Assembly: GCA_004794655.1 (NCBI GenBank)
Contig: SMMW01000576.1
Span: 3,175,501-3,239,500 of the forward strand
Length of the DNA stretch: 64,000 bases
Direction: 5' to 3'
From: Marisa cornuarietis
Lineage: Eukaryota; Mollusca; Gastropoda; Architaenioglossa; Ampullariidae
Part shown: positions 1 through 12,192 of the stretch, piece after piece
Position numbering within the stretch: the first letter of the stretch is position 1
How the letters are laid out: each line of letters opens with the position of its first letter
Notes under the pieces: generated by a model
Told to the model about the DNA's origin: nothing
Databases searched by the model: none
Seen by the model: only the letters and a program-made list of their open reading frames with translations
Program-made: the position numbers and the translations under genes

Positions 1-1159
1 TACTAATGCTGTGTAATTTCTGGGTGTCTAATTTATATATACGTATAGAATAACCATACAATTCAACACCTCCAATATACAAGTGGATCTAATCAGTATA
101 TATCAACAAGCATGAATCAAAATGTCAGTATCATAAATATCCCAAACCCCAACCATCCAAACAATCAACCCCAACAAACCACTCTTCTCTCCATTAATCA
201 AAATCTCGCAAATGTTCAAGTCCACACAGTTTCTTCAAAAGGTGATCAAAATAAGAAATACCAACGTCTAAAGATGATGTTCGTATTGAGACCCAAGAAT
301 GATCAAAACACACTTACTATTCAGTCCGGTCCGAATTCATCCACTCCCCCACATACTATCCCAGAGAAATTATCTCCCTTGATAAGATGCACTTGTCACG
401 CGGACGACAAATGCTTCTTGGCCGCGATGCACACAGCCGTTGACGACCATATATTCCTTTGCCGTAATTGATGTGCACAGGACGTTGACGAAAATATACT
501 CCTTAGTCGTAGGACAAACTGATCGCAGCAGACGACAGGATACTCAGGTCGAAATTCACACAGAATGTTGCGGACCCTCTACTCCAATACTCCTCGTCTC
601 GTACTGTCTGGGCAGGTACGTAGACGGTATCTCCGGGCCTCCAAAAACTCCTTGCTTTTCTCCCCAATTAATTCCTGAAATCCTCACACCAATTTTAACT
701 GATACAATATGTTTCCCATCAAAACTTCTATACCTCTTCTCAATAATCACATTATATTATACATCCACACTTCTTTCTAAGAACCATCAACAATAAAAAC
801 ACTCCATACCTTGTCGCTGCAAGGAATTAGATTTTCTCCCCTATCTCTTTCACACAGAACAATCTCCTATGTCCTTACACTAGGACGTTAGGTCGGGGAA
901 TCCTAAATTCAGTTCACCTTACTTACAGGTGCTCCCGTTACTCTTTACTCAGGCACACGCTCTCTCCTGAACCGTACTCTCATTCTTTCGCGTAAAGGGG
1001 AAACTAGCCCTGCCTTACAACCTAGCAGGGAACTAACTCTAGTTCCTCCCTTACTATCACGGGTCGATCCGTGACATCCACTCACGATCATGCTTTCACC
1101 ATCAAGGGAGACTAACCCTGTCATTAACTACATCTAAGGGAAGTAATACCCCATTCCTA
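1..1159. other. No recognised gene
   Basis: Pyrimidine-rich DNA. A 119-codon open frame at 112-471 is Asn/Pro/Gln-rich with no known motif; the adjoining frame to 796 has none either. Phrases such as AGGGAACTAACTCT and AAGGGAGACTAACCCT recur loosely at about 1,010-1,140, possibly old LTR sequence. Confidence 0.4.
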
Positions 1160-1215
1160 ACACGCATAATCCAGTCTATGACCACCAGGAAGATTGTCGG
1201 CGATAAAATGCAACC
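1160..1215 (-). mobile_element. Short RTE-like LINE fragment
   Basis: CCAGTCTATGACCACCAGGA onward resembles 36,148-36,195 in the RT region of the RTE-like element in gene 1, same orientation. Confidence 0.5.
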
Positions 1216-1229
1216 CATTTTCATGTAGA

Positions 1230-1735
1230 TTGTAATTAGTAACCGTACTATAACTATCAAAGAGGAGTGTGACTACGGTCGTGACTAACTTCATTGTATC
1301 CTTTTTCAATAGATCGTCCACAAAATGTGACAGATCTGAAGTCCAGGGGCCAGTTGCACAAAACATTTCTAATTTTAAACACTTTTAGGCCTAAACTCTA
1401 TTTAGATAATTAGATTAAAGTGCACACCACAATTTTAGAATTTTTAAAACTCAAACTGCTTTAAGTAAGATAAAGTTGTTTAAGTCTGACTTTCCGTCCT
1501 GTCAGTACAATTTTTTGTATGTTTTTCTGCAATGCATCAAAATGGCTAAGAAGAGATTTTGCTTCTTTAGAACAGTTTTAAGGTTTAGAAACGTGTTGTG
1601 CAACTGGCCCCAGAGCTCCAACCCTAAGTACATCCATCACTGATAAAAGCAGAATATACTGGAAACATCACTCAGTAAATTGTTATAATATAACAATGCC
1701 CTGAATTCATGGACTCTTTGAAATGAGAGAAATAA
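1230..1735 (+). pseudogene. Decayed receptor exon (cassette B exon 6 type) with flanking intron
   Basis: 1,230-1,345 matches the intron end, acceptor and start of exon 6 (ATCGTCCACAAAATGTGACA); 1,612-1,735 matches the exon end (CTCCAACCCTAAGTACATCC ... ATCACTCA|GTAAAT) and following intron. The middle of the exon is missing and replaced by an inserted element, and the 3' part lost two bases (CACTGTCATAA to CACTGATAA). Because intron sequence is included, it arose by DNA duplication, not retroposition. Confidence 0.82.
1346..1611. mobile_element. 266-bp MITE with terminal inverted repeats, inside the receptor relic
   Basis: Left end GGGGCCAGTTGCACAA and right end TTGTGCAACTGGCCCC are exact inverted copies; with two mismatches the repeat extends to about 27 bp. 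No ORF inside. End sequence resembles Harbinger/ISL2EU-type MITEs, from memory only. No clear target duplication. Confidence 0.75.
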
Positions 1736-1744
1736 CAGTGCAAG

Positions 1745-1860
1745 TAACACAGAGCTTTGATTTTCAATTTTTCATAGCTAAATAAAATAAACTGCAGATA
1801 AAATTCAAAAAGGAAGAAGGTAAAAAGGGGCTACGACAATAAAGACAATTTTACAATAAC
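1745..1860. repeat. Dispersed repeat shared with gene 1 introns
   Basis: GAGCTTTGATTTTCAATTTT ... AAATAAAATAAACTGCAG ... CAAAAAGGAAGA resembles 27,805-27,900 (just after exon 8) and, more weakly, 26,890-26,945. Either a dispersed repeat or more of the receptor duplication. Confidence 0.6.
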
Positions 1861-2683
1861 TGTTCAGCCTAGAATAAGTCATTCATGATGATTACATTAT
1901 CTTAACAAAGTGTCTTGAATGTTTTAATGAGCTGTTTGATAGCAAGTCATCTTTTGTGATGGCCATTGTGATAGTGTGATGGACATCTATCTGTCCATCT
2001 CTACTTTGAGTAAATGTCTTAATGAACAGCTTTGTCAGCTCATCAGAGCTGCATATCACACACATCATTCTGGTTGTCACCACCATCATCATCAACATCA
2101 TCACTAATTTGTTCCGGTTGTGGTGTTCCAAACTGTTTGGCCATATTGAGCAGAGCAAAGCATGCTGTTATAATTCCAATGCTTTTTCGGGGGGGCATAA
2201 TGAGATTCTTCATGAAGACAGTAGAGATGACGCTTGATAACACCTATGCATTGTTACACTGTAGCATATGCTGTTATGAATATAAGTCTCTTGCTGTGTC
2301 TGAGTGCTGACAAAACAAGTCATGTGTCAGTCTCATAGAGAATAGATGCTGTCTGTGTGTTAACTTAAATGATTATAATTAGCATTCGATGCCTAGAGGT
2401 GTGTGCTTGTGCACTTCTGTGTATGTGTGGGGTGATAATTCCCTTTGAGTTTGGCTTCATGGTGAGAAAAGGTGATATATAAAGAAGGAAACAGGCAGAT
2501 AAATATGGCTACCTTTTTTAAACGATGATGTTAAAAGCAGTTAAAAGCAATAATAACCACTTCATATCCATCTATAAGTAAAATCACTTATAGAATCAGT
2601 TTTAAATGGCTGTGTGTACATGCAATAGACATTAATTCATATTAGCTATCGTGTACCAACTTACTAACATTTTAGCTATGTAT
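1861..2683. other. No gene seen
   Basis: AT-rich intergenic DNA with a short CATCAT run near 2,085-2,103. Overlapping small open frames at 1,892-2,310 on both strands show no conserved motif. Confidence 0.4.
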
Positions 2684-2965
2684 TGTAGCTAGACTGATCC
2701 GCCTTTTAGAAGGCTAGCTACACACTGCGGCCGGACCATTGGATAGTCGCGGCTTCTTTCCTAGCGCCAATCACTCCTTCCTCTTTGTTCTTCCAGGGAA
2801 GTTTCCCAAGAGAATTTTCTAGCTCTAATTCAAGCTCTTATTCATCAGATGTGCTATCTAGCCTAATACCTCGCGTTGTGTTCGTTTTTTCCTTCCATCT
2901 GCTACACACTCACATTTAGCCGACCTTTGAATTTACAAAAGACCCTGCTTTTTCTATTTTCAATT
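2684..2965 (-). mobile_element. Fragment of solo-LTR family
   Basis: Starts TGTAGCTAGACTGATCCGCC, the complement of the LTR 3' end seen at 30,405, 50,163 and 55,191, and keeps the family blocks GGGAAGTTTCCCAAG and AAAAGACCCTGCTTTTTCT. The other LTR end is not present. Confidence 0.7.
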
Positions 2966-3499
2966 TGCAAAAGTGGGCGGGATGTGAATTCTGGCAGATG
3001 TGTCGGAAGTGATAATTGATAAGCATTCGTCTGAAGTGCAGAATCAACAGGATGGAACTTGGTGTTAAGTGGCTTCTTTCCCCATAGAGAGATAGCTTAT
3101 AGAGATCGACATGATAGCACTTTCCTTGAAGAGCAAGTGATTTAATGATGGTTGCAGAGAACTCGGATGCGTATGCCCATGCACGAACGCAAGCGCGTAA
3201 CTATGCGAACTCATGTTCAGCTGGTAACATAAAATAGTGAAGCATTTTGTTAGGTTTTATCACGAGTTTGGAGAAAATTTTTAATTTATTACAAAATACT
3301 TGGTTTCCCTCAGATGTCGTCCCAGTAGTTATTGGTGGTTACAAGATCTATGCCCTCTGACTCCGATTTGTCACTTCTGATTGGTATGGGAACCGTTATA
3401 TGCGTGTCTTGTGAACTACAAGAAAGGCAAAGATAATGGAAAAATTCATTATATATATATATATATAAAGTCTGTTGATTCTATAAAAAGGTCTCCTAA

Positions 3500-3605
3500 G
3501 AATTGTGGGCCTGTCAAATGAGTCTCAACCCACACTACAGTCAGAGCCTCTCTCTGCAGTAGTGACAAGCGAGTGTTCTAACCACTGCTCAACCGGGCAT
3601 CTCCA
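3500..3605 (-). mobile_element. tRNA-derived SINE head
   Basis: On the minus strand: TTGAGCAGTGGTTAGAACAC (A-box-like) followed about 50 nt later by GTGGGTTGAGACTC (B-box-like). It does not look like an intact tRNA. Confidence 0.5.
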
Positions 3606-4870
3606 CTATTCAATGCTAAACAGACTGAGCCCTTAAGATAAAGAGATGAGTATCTTGAGACTGTCCAGCTTCCACTTTTTGTCCATCGTCTGATGGTATC
3701 TCTGTAAAAGTTCCTTAAAAGTAGCAAAGTCTTCCAATATCTCATTGGTTCTTTTTGGACTGCTAGTCTTTGATATCAAATTTGTTCCTAAATTCCTTCT
3801 CGGTGAGAAAATGGCTTAGCCTTAGTACATACGGACAGCGTGTGAGATTTTGGTTTCAAAATCAGAAGCCTAGTGAACTTCACACTCCGCCCTGCTGGGC
3901 GCTAGAAGCTTCGATCCTTGTTGAACTGGGTGATGACCGATCCAGTCCGGTTGTTGAAGTAGAAGCACGCATGCTGAGGCTTGAGCGAGTTGAGACCTGA
4001 CAGCCCCAAACATGTCAGCAGTCATGCACGGCGCACTTAAACACGCAGACAGACATTCGCATGGACAAAAGAGAACTCTTCTGCTTGTGCAGGCCTCGTC
4101 TAGATTTATTTTTTATTTACAAGTTTGAAAATGTCTTCCACAACTGACAATTTAACTAAACGTTATCCGTTCGTAGCAAAAGTCAATAGTTTATAATTCT
4201 TTTTTCTGGGAAGATACAGTTTCCGAATTACTTATACATAACCCAGCGGTATCCTGGCTTCACACAAAGTACTTAAAGCCAACAAAGTGTAGATGACTAG
4301 CAGTCCTTCTGGCTCGCTCTACGCTTTATCAAAAAGGACCTCCCCCCCCAAAAAAAAAACAACAAAAATAACAACAACAAAGTACAGAACAGCCTCATGC
4401 TATTTCCCGACTGACACACTTTTCACGCGAGGCCTGACTTGATTGTGAACTCAACACGCTGGTTCGTCACTCACGCTGACGGTCTGTATGACCGGCAAAG
4501 GCAAAGGTGACCGGATGTAGTCACGTGATGTTAGGAAGTGGGGCGAGAGGTTCTGGAAGATTCGATGGGGGAGTGTATGTAAGTAGTCGAGTCTGGAGGT
4601 GTGGGAACGCTTTCTTGAGATTCTTTAGTGTTCGAACGGATAGATGGGTGGAAGATTCTAAAAAGGGGGATAGAAAAAATAGAATTAACCGTCTGAGCTT
4701 CTCTTCCCAGAGAGACACGGCACGTTCCGAGACACTGCTTGTAGGCGAGTGGACGCTACGTCTTCCCAGCGCAGTATTCGGGTCTGGCAAATGCCTTGGA
4801 GTATTTGGTCTAGTAAATGACTAGGAATAGCTAACATCAGAAGGAGAAAATTGCTGACCTAAGAGTTGGC
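3606..4870. other. No recognised gene
   Basis: Mixed composition with a C8/A9 run at about 4,342. Opposed open frames at 4,507-4,824 and 4,521-4,790 have no known motif and largely mirror each other. Confidence 0.35.
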
Positions 4871-5001
4871 ATGGCAAAAGAAAAGGGTGTGGTCACTTGT
4901 CCCCAAGAGACAGCGCCAATTTGTTTTCAACGTCTGTCGCCTAAAGGAGGATTAGTTTCAGATATTTGTGGAAGATATCTCTATTTTTGTGGATTCCTGG
5001 A

Positions 5002-5217
5002 ACATCAGTCCCCAGTGACTGCATCTAAGAGTATCGTGAGTACAGTGGAACATCAGTCCCCAGTGACTAACACAATCGTGAGTACAGTGATACATCAATC
5101 CTCAGTGACTAAGAGTATCGTGATTACATTGGTACATCAGTCCCCAGTGACTAAAAGTATCGTGTTTACAGTGGTACATCAGTCCCCAGTGAATAACAGT
5201 ATCGTCAGTTCATTCTC
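5002..5217. repeat. Minisatellite, about 42-bp unit, five copies
   Basis: Units start with ACATCAGTCCCCAGTGACTA at 5,002, 5,050, 5,092, 5,134 and 5,176 (periods 48, 42, 42, 42). All periods are multiples of three, so an open frame at 4,871-5,260 reads a repeated 14-residue unit like HQSPVTKSIVSTVV. No flanking exon or homologous domain was found. Confidence 0.9.
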
Positions 5218-5260
5218 AAGTGTGAGCCGTATTAACAGTATGTCGAACTATAAATCCTAG

Positions 5261-6744
5261 TATTTATCAAATCTGACTGACTATTAATCTGCGAAAAAGA
5301 AACTTTTCTTTTAGTACTTTGTTTATAGCTGGAATCGTTAGGCAATTATAAAGACTAACTGTTGAATGTATATTGAGATGTTGTTTTCTGCATCTATCGT
5401 GAATTTTTATTGATTACTTAACTTTTTATAATTAAATTTAGACAGGACCTGCAAAGAGGCAGATTTAGTTGTCTTGTTTGTGACTAAGAAAGAACGCACT
5501 AATATCGCAGCGACTGCTTGAGTATTGAGTGCGCGTGTCAGCGTTTGTGACACCATACAAGGAAGACAGGCGTCAGAAAAATACGCATGTATTCTTGTAA
5601 ATGGAATATAATCGACCATATGTGGGCAGAAGAGGTTTTCCAGTAATTGGCTGGGAACTGACAGACTCTTGCAGTAGAGTGGGCAATAACCAAGACCACG
5701 GGGGCATGTCACGTGGGCAAAATTAGAGTTGTCTTGCGCAATACAGAAAAACTATAGAATAGTACACCCATTATGCAACAGCTTGCACTAAATAATATGT
5801 ACAGTGCCATATTAGAGAAGAATATGCCAGTAATTAGCTGCAGATATCATTGATTTTTAAAGGTCAACACGAGCTCTGCTGCGTGCAAGTAGTATTTGTA
5901 ACAGTGAGTGTGGCTCAGTTCAGCAAATCTATGCATGTCTTCGAGTCAAACTAAGAAAATCGCTCAGGTTGTCGTGTTCTAGATGCAATTTTTTTTTTGG
6001 AATACAGCACTACAGATTTGAACTTTATTTAGAAGTTTTGACCAAAGTTAAAAAAAAGTAAGAGGTCCCAACCGAATTCCCTCGACAGACTGGTAAGTAA
6101 ATCTTCTCGAGATCAAAATTTAAAGGGCAACAATCACGGTCATTGCAGTGTACGTTGTATTATATTTATTCTGTTACTAAGTGGGCGCATTTGAATTAAT
6201 TTTTCCATGTGTATTCTTGTTAATAAAATATAAACATTTCAAATGTGCGTTTGTCTAATATAAACTCCTGTAAATTTTTTATTTGATATATGGTTAATTT
6301 CCAGCAATGCATTTTTATTTTATAGTTACAACTGACTGCTGATAATGACTCTTTACCATTGAAGATATAATACAGCATTATAAAAATTTGATACATATTT
6401 ATCGATGTAAAACTTATTTCTTCCTCATTTAGCTGCATGCAAAATTTATCGTTTACTTACTGATACTCGCACGTGTTTCTATTTAAGCCCCTCCAACGTT
6501 TGTCACCCTTAATTCCTTTTTAGCAATTTTGAGCACCCACATCAATGGTGCCCCCACACTGTCAGTTGTTTTGACCATTGTGCTGGATAAAGATACGAAT
6601 GATGATGTGTTTGTGGCTGTATTCCGATGTTACTTGCAGACCAGAGCCGTGTAGAATGCGTCTATGTTGCATATCTGGTGCTTGATCTTTGATGAAGCTT
6701 TTTACCAGCAGTCGTAGTTGGTTCTAACATCTCGTGCTTTTGTA
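5261..6744. other. No recognised gene
   Basis: AT-rich. A 101-codon minus-strand frame at 5,407-5,712 has no known motif. The end (about 6,580-6,744) may be a further diverged part of the LINE that follows. Confidence 0.35.
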
Positions 6745-7898
6745 TAGTTGACATGAGTCGTGGGGAAACTGGTTCCCATGCTATTAGTGCCCATTGCAGC
6801 CTCCTGTGCCATAAGTACTGCTACTCCTTGTGTGTCATTGATTAGGGTCTGTGTCCAGAGTAGATGATAGTCTCCTCTGACGGGAGTCTGGTCTGACCGC
6901 TGCTATTTCACCTGGTCTCGCACAGGCCAAGGAGCTTGATGCCATAACTCTTCATCTCCTGGGCTACCTGAGCTGATTTTCCTCTCTTCTATAGGGTTCT
7001 GATGTTCCAGGTCCCTATCCTGGTTTTTGCCTTGGCCATGAGAAGATGGGTCAGCGAGCTGGCTTCCCGAAGGCTTTCGCCAACACCCGTCATAGGCACC
7101 TCCAAAGTGGGGTGACCGGACACTTAATCCCCGGACACTTAATCCCCGACACTTCATCCCCTAGACACTTAATCCCCAGACACTTCATCCCCAAATCGCA
7201 ACACAACACTCAAAACTGCTATTTTGTGAACTTGAAATATTATAAGAGAAATGTGTCGCGTGGTAACTCTGGGTAACTCTGGTAAGACTGGGTTGCGCTG
7301 GGTTTACAATTATGTGCGCCGGGAGAGAGAAACGTCCAAAGAAGAAGTAGGCTGAATTGGCCATGAGAATCAGCAACATTGTACAGCGATATGAGGCAAT
7401 GGATCGTCTTCTGTACCTTCGATCATTAGCTTACCTGTCATATTGATTAACAACACTTTTCATATCTTAATGTTGAAGAACATTGACTTTAATAGCTCAC
7501 ATGAACTGTAACTAATGTTATAAATGTTGAAATTAAGTATTATTTTAATTGTCAAACTTATTTTGATGTTTACATGAAATAGTTATTTGAATTTGAATTA
7601 AATTTTTCATTCACTTCATAATTTTTTTAGTTGAAATTTCATTTTGAGGATGAAGTGTCTGGGGATTAAGTGTCTGGGGATTAAGTGCCTAGGGGATGAA
7701 GTGTCTGGGGATTAAGGGTCTGGGATTCCAAAGTGGGATCTCCCTGTCCAGGCCCTCTTTGTCATAGTATTGTAGTTGCAGTTTCTGTAGCAGGGGTTGT
7801 TTTATGGGGTGGGGTTCCTAGACCCACGCCCAACCCTCTTCTTTAATCCGGGCTTGGGACCGGCAGGTTACCCGGGGGGTTTCCAGGCGGAGTTAAGA
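6745..7898 (-). mobile_element. RTE-like LINE 5' fragment, split by a MITE
   Basis: 6,745-7,110 and 7,729-7,898 match, in the same order and strand, 37,918-38,435 of the RTE-like element in gene 1 (GACATGAGTCGTGGGGAAAC; CACGCCCAACCCTC; GGGGGTTTCCAGGCGGA). Frames are broken. The uninterrupted match at 38,271 gives the empty site for the inserted MITE. Confidence 0.85.
7111..7728. mobile_element. 618-bp MITE with repeat-built inverted ends, copy 1
   Basis: Left end GGTGACCGGACACTTAATCC followed by several GACACTTAATCCCC-type units; right end carries the same units inverted (GGATTAAGTGTCTGGG), finishing GGGATTC. Flanked by the 8-bp direct repeat CAAAGTGG (7,103-7,110; 7,729-7,736). AT-rich core with no coding potential. 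Confidence 0.88.
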
Positions 7899-8468
7899 CT
7901 TGCTTTTACTGTATAAGTATTTTGAAATGTTTTGAATAAATTCCTGAGTACAGTTTGGGGATGAAGTTTGAACAGCACGTTTGAACAATTAAAGAGATCT
8001 GTATATAGATCTCTAAACAAAGTTTATCTACTGGCGTTTGTTGCCATTATCTTCAGGATTTCCGAAATGAGTACAAACTCCATCTGAGTGTCGAAGAGAA
8101 CATTCAGCAACAGCACATTGTTTACTGGTCTATTTTCTTTTACCAGGGATTGCATCTTCATGCAGAAATACTACCATGTTGTCACTTCCTGTTTTCTCGA
8201 CAAATCCAGATGTGATTAAGAGAAACACATTAATATACAATTTCTCGTGCCACTTTGTCATAAAATATTGTTTTTGCGATACTTTATGCTCTAATTTCAG
8301 CAATTTACCCCCGAGCGCTCGTTTTGTCCTTTCAGCTTTGACTAATTAAAGCTTCATCCGCATATCGCCTTCCTGAAGACGGAACAAGAGTTTTAGACGG
8401 AGACTTGCTCCACAGGCTGCGGTCTGGAAAACTATTGATTACTTGTTGATCTTGTCACATCTGCGAAA

Positions 8469-8499
8469 ATACAGATATATATATATATATATATATATT
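8469..8499. repeat. AT microsatellite
   Basis: About 14 TA dinucleotides; a similar run lies at about 3,450-3,468 and a shorter one at 27,107-27,122. Confidence 0.95.
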
Positions 8500-10894
8500 A
8501 CTCTCCATCCTCGCCCACTCTGACCATTTCTTAGTTAAGTTGTTTTAAGCTGTTAAATATGTTTAAAGTGACTCGATGTCGGCAGGTGGCATAATGAGCC
8601 GTGCGTCCAAATGGGTCAGTAAATGTCCTGGGAAAAGAACGTGAGTCATCGTATGGGTTGCTAAAATTTTTTGTTACGGCCCACTAAGGTAGCCGCAGAT
8701 TTAATTAAATCTCTAAGCTTTTTTTCAAAGCAGCATAAGTGTATTAAGCAAGGAATGTCCATTACGGGATAGACAGGACACATACGAAGACATGACGGGA
8801 TAGACACTATGCTTCCGGTCAGCTGTCCGTGGCTTATATGGACGATTTTGGACAACATTCAGTTTGATGATGGCTGTTGATAAACGCTGATTTTTGTGGA
8901 TTCGGAAGAGGCAGATACAAGGATGAGAGTGTCCAACCAATCACCATGCACGCGGTATGTGCAGCAAGCGCCATGTACGTCATTAACGGCAAACAGGACC
9001 TAGCTACACACTTGACTGAGGCGCAACATGGACCCACGCTCATCTTGTACAAACGTGTTTATATGCGAAGACAATAGAAATAAAAGACTGAAAAACAAAC
9101 ACCATTTCCTTGACTGACGTGCCTTGCAGATAAGCTTTATCTTTTCCGGCAGGCGCTAAGCACCATGGGACCGCGTGGTACTTAGGAAACACGTCCACCC
9201 ACATACGGGGCTAAGATTTCAGAATTGCACGTTCTTTAGGACCCAAACCAGGTCTGTACATTCTGTATTAACATTTTTTAAAACATTTGCACCATATAAT
9301 TGAGGATTTTCTATGTAGGAAACAACACGCAAAAGGCGCACTATTGCATGAAAATGTTCTCTGGCATCTTCGTTTCTTTTCCCATTCAGACTGGAAGAGG
9401 GTATGTCCATCAATCAATCAGTCCATCCAAAGCATGCCTTTGGTAATTGTGACGTCACAGTGACAGGCGTGTGACAAAAAGATGTTTGGTCAGTTTGCTA
9501 AGAGGTCAACGATGTAAGCACCTGGAAAGGTCAGTTGACATGTTGTAATATATTTGCATTTTGATTTACTCTTCAACCTCCCCTACGAATCAAAGCTTGA
9601 GAAAAATCTTAATTCGAGCCTCAGTTGAACTTGCATAATTGTCTTGAAAAGCATCAGCTCAAACGGCGTTTGTATTCTTTTCTCTCCTGTGCACTTAAAA
9701 CACTGCAAGTCCTTTGTATTATCTCTCCCACCACTCACGTTCACGGGCTGATTGAGAAGGAGCTATTATAATTATTAGTCCGGCCTTGCACCATCACTCG
9801 ATATCAAGCTTAATTGCAGTTTAGAGAAAATATCCATCCGGGACCAGCGATATGGCAAAAACCCGAGAAATCGTCCCATGACCATTTCTTTTTTTCTTTA
9901 GAACTTAAGAATGTGTCATTCAATGAACACACCTCGTATGGTGCGTGTCGTGACGGCTGTTCTGTGAAAGCGTAGGCTGTTCCGTCAAAGGAGTAGGCTG
10001 TTTTGACATCCTCCTCCCACATGTTGCCGATGACAGTGACTAGTTCCTTACTTCAAACAGATTTGTTTAAAACAACGCCATGTGTGAAATATACGTGCCC
10101 GTGTATATGTATTTGCTGGGTAAGTGAAGAATGGAGAGATTTTTAGCCCGATGGTATCTGGTGGCCGTATTTCTAAGTTGGTCCTACTCTATTTGTACAC
10201 GTCACTCCCTTCAGTGCCCTTATTTTGCAATGATGGGACGATGGAAATGTTGTATTCGGTGGTCGGGTGAAAAAATGCCGACACATTCACATATTTGACA
10301 AAGTATGTCTGGTTAAGAAGAGTCCTCTCTGTACACTTTTCCACTCTTCTTCCCTCCTTCAGTCATACAAACACGCGCGAACGCACGCTTGGAAGCATTT
10401 GCGTACACAAGATTTAATTTAAGAAATGTGCGAAGAAAGACAGATCGAGTTTGTCAATATATTCAATTAACAAATGAACATTTAACCAAGCGAATGATAT
10501 TTAAATAAGAAAACCTAGGAAAAAACCGAATGAACGTATTTCAGTCAAAAGAGAGGCCAGCGGAGTTAGAAAACACATTAACGAAAAAGAAATCCTTGCT
10601 ATGGACGAGGTTAAATGTCAGAGGCTGAAGGTCGTCAGATGATCAGAAGGTCTCTATTCTCTCTCTGAACTGGATGGGAATTAAAGCAAATCGGAAACAA
10701 AAAGGCAGCTTGAAACCGTGGCTACAATTCTTGGAGATGACTGAGGTAATTCAGGAAAAAGTTTAATGCTACAGAGATTTGAAGTGCCCACCCCCTCCTC
10801 GTTCTTAAATATACTAATTGGGTTCTCGTGTAGTTATCTTCTCAAAATGAATTGCACAAAATACAGATATATGTCCGCTCCATCTCTCTCTCTA

Positions 10895-10898
<4 letters not shown>

Positions 10899-10952
<54 letters not shown>
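10899..10952. repeat. CA microsatellite
   Basis: About 27 uninterrupted CA dinucleotides. Confidence 0.97.
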
Positions 10953-10954
<2 letters not shown>

Positions 10955-12007
10955 TTAAAGCCCAGACAAGCACGCACACAGAGCTAGAGAACACGATGGA
11001 ATAACATGATACCAAAGGGCACTCAGGAAGTTTTTATCAGAGCAGAAATACAGGATTCCGATGAGAGGCTTGTACAGCAAAGTGCAATGTGCAACTTCTG
11101 ATATGCCATAGTAGGAAATGACCCAGCCCAAAGTCCTCATCCCTTTGCGATGCACAGAACTTTATTTCGCTAGTTTTTAATCAGTATTGTGTGGTTACAG
11201 CAGCAGACAAATGCAGGGATTTAAAAACCTGATGACCTTGTCCGAAAAGCGCTGAAAAATTTCTATATGCGTTGAAATGGAAATAAAGCAATTATAAAAC
11301 AGTATATCAAAATCATAAACACAATTTAATATTCAGGCAATATGTGATGTGCGTTTCAAAGTTTAAATTTAACAATCTTGACCGTTAGAGCAAATAGCAG
11401 TTCTGTTTGGACCTTAATGACATCACTGAGAGTCGCTGGCAATGGAGAGGTTCGAGCATCTGGTAATGCATGCCGGGAAACAATGTCATCACATATTTTC
11501 AAAACCCTGGTAAGAACTGTGACCTTGAAAGGCTACATGGTATCTCGAGAACTGAACAGAGTTTTTCGCAAATGCTCTTGGGAGTTAAAATCTTTTCCTC
11601 AACTAAACTCATTTATTGAAATAATTTTGCACTTGGATAAGCAACTTTAAAACTCCATCGAAACAACGATTTTGTTCGTTTAGCAGCTAGCGACAGCACA
11701 TACATTGAAAACCTTTGCTTCCCGCACCACGGTAAACAAACAAACTATAGCTGTTAATCGTCTGAGACTACCAAGCCGTCCAGTCGGGATGACTGACGGA
11801 CCATTTCAGAAGCCACGCCCTCCTGTTGAAGATGCCGGCGACCGGTAAAGCACTGGCAGCATGGTACAGTGTAGCATGTAGACAAATTTTAGCTCGAAAT
11901 ACGCCCTTATTGTGATGGAACAGCGACCAGTACAGTGCTTTTCTTTACCGGCTGTCTGTCACTCACACTTCACTGCCCACCTTTCACCCGCAGGATTCTA
12001 AACAAGA

Positions 12008-12192
12008 CTGGCGGTCCGGTGGCGCACATACGGTTAGAGTCTGTCACCAATACAGTGAGGGTTGGCTGTCCTGGGTTCAGGTCTCGTCTCGGGCACAGTT
12101 CCTTCTCTGCATGTGGCATCTGTTTACAGGGCTGGCTGCCTTGTCGTGCTATAGCCTTAGTTGCTGACGGCGTAAAACTCCAATTTCCTCCT
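12008..12192 (+). mobile_element. tRNA-derived SINE
   Basis: Head CCGGTGGCGCACATACGGTT (A-box-like) and TCCTGGGTTCAGGTCTCGTC (B-box-like), then a tail with CTATAGCCTTAGTTG and GGCGTAAAACTCCAA, a tail sequence common in metazoan SINEs. Confidence 0.7.

Larger units (their letters stand above)
7899..12007. other. Gene-free upstream region
   Basis: No open frame with a recognisable domain. It holds an AT microsatellite (8,469-8,499), a CRE-like TGACGTCA at 9,449, and a CA array (10,899-10,952). The promoter and 5' noncoding exon of gene 1 may lie here or in the next kilobase but could not be identified. Confidence 0.4.

Noticed and set aside
775..783. STAT-type site TTCTAAGAA
   Set aside because: A 9-bp palindrome with a free centre is expected by chance at this spacing, and it lies 12 kb from the first exon.
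112..796. Two overlapping 118-119-codon open frames near the window start
   Set aside because: Low-complexity composition, no domain, and no splice or neighbour support.
3500..3605. Possible tRNA gene
   Set aside because: A- and B-box-like sequences are present but no cloverleaf can be drawn; better explained as a SINE. The same holds for 12,008, 44,760 and 63,755.
4507..4824. 105-codon open frame
   Set aside because: Mirrored by an antisense frame of similar length and without any recognisable motif.
5002..5217. CRISPR-like array
   Set aside because: Units are contiguous with no unique spacers, in an animal genome; it is a minisatellite.
9449..9456. CRE (TGACGTCA) as a promoter element of gene 1
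   Set aside because: More than 3 kb from the first known exon with no other promoter sign.
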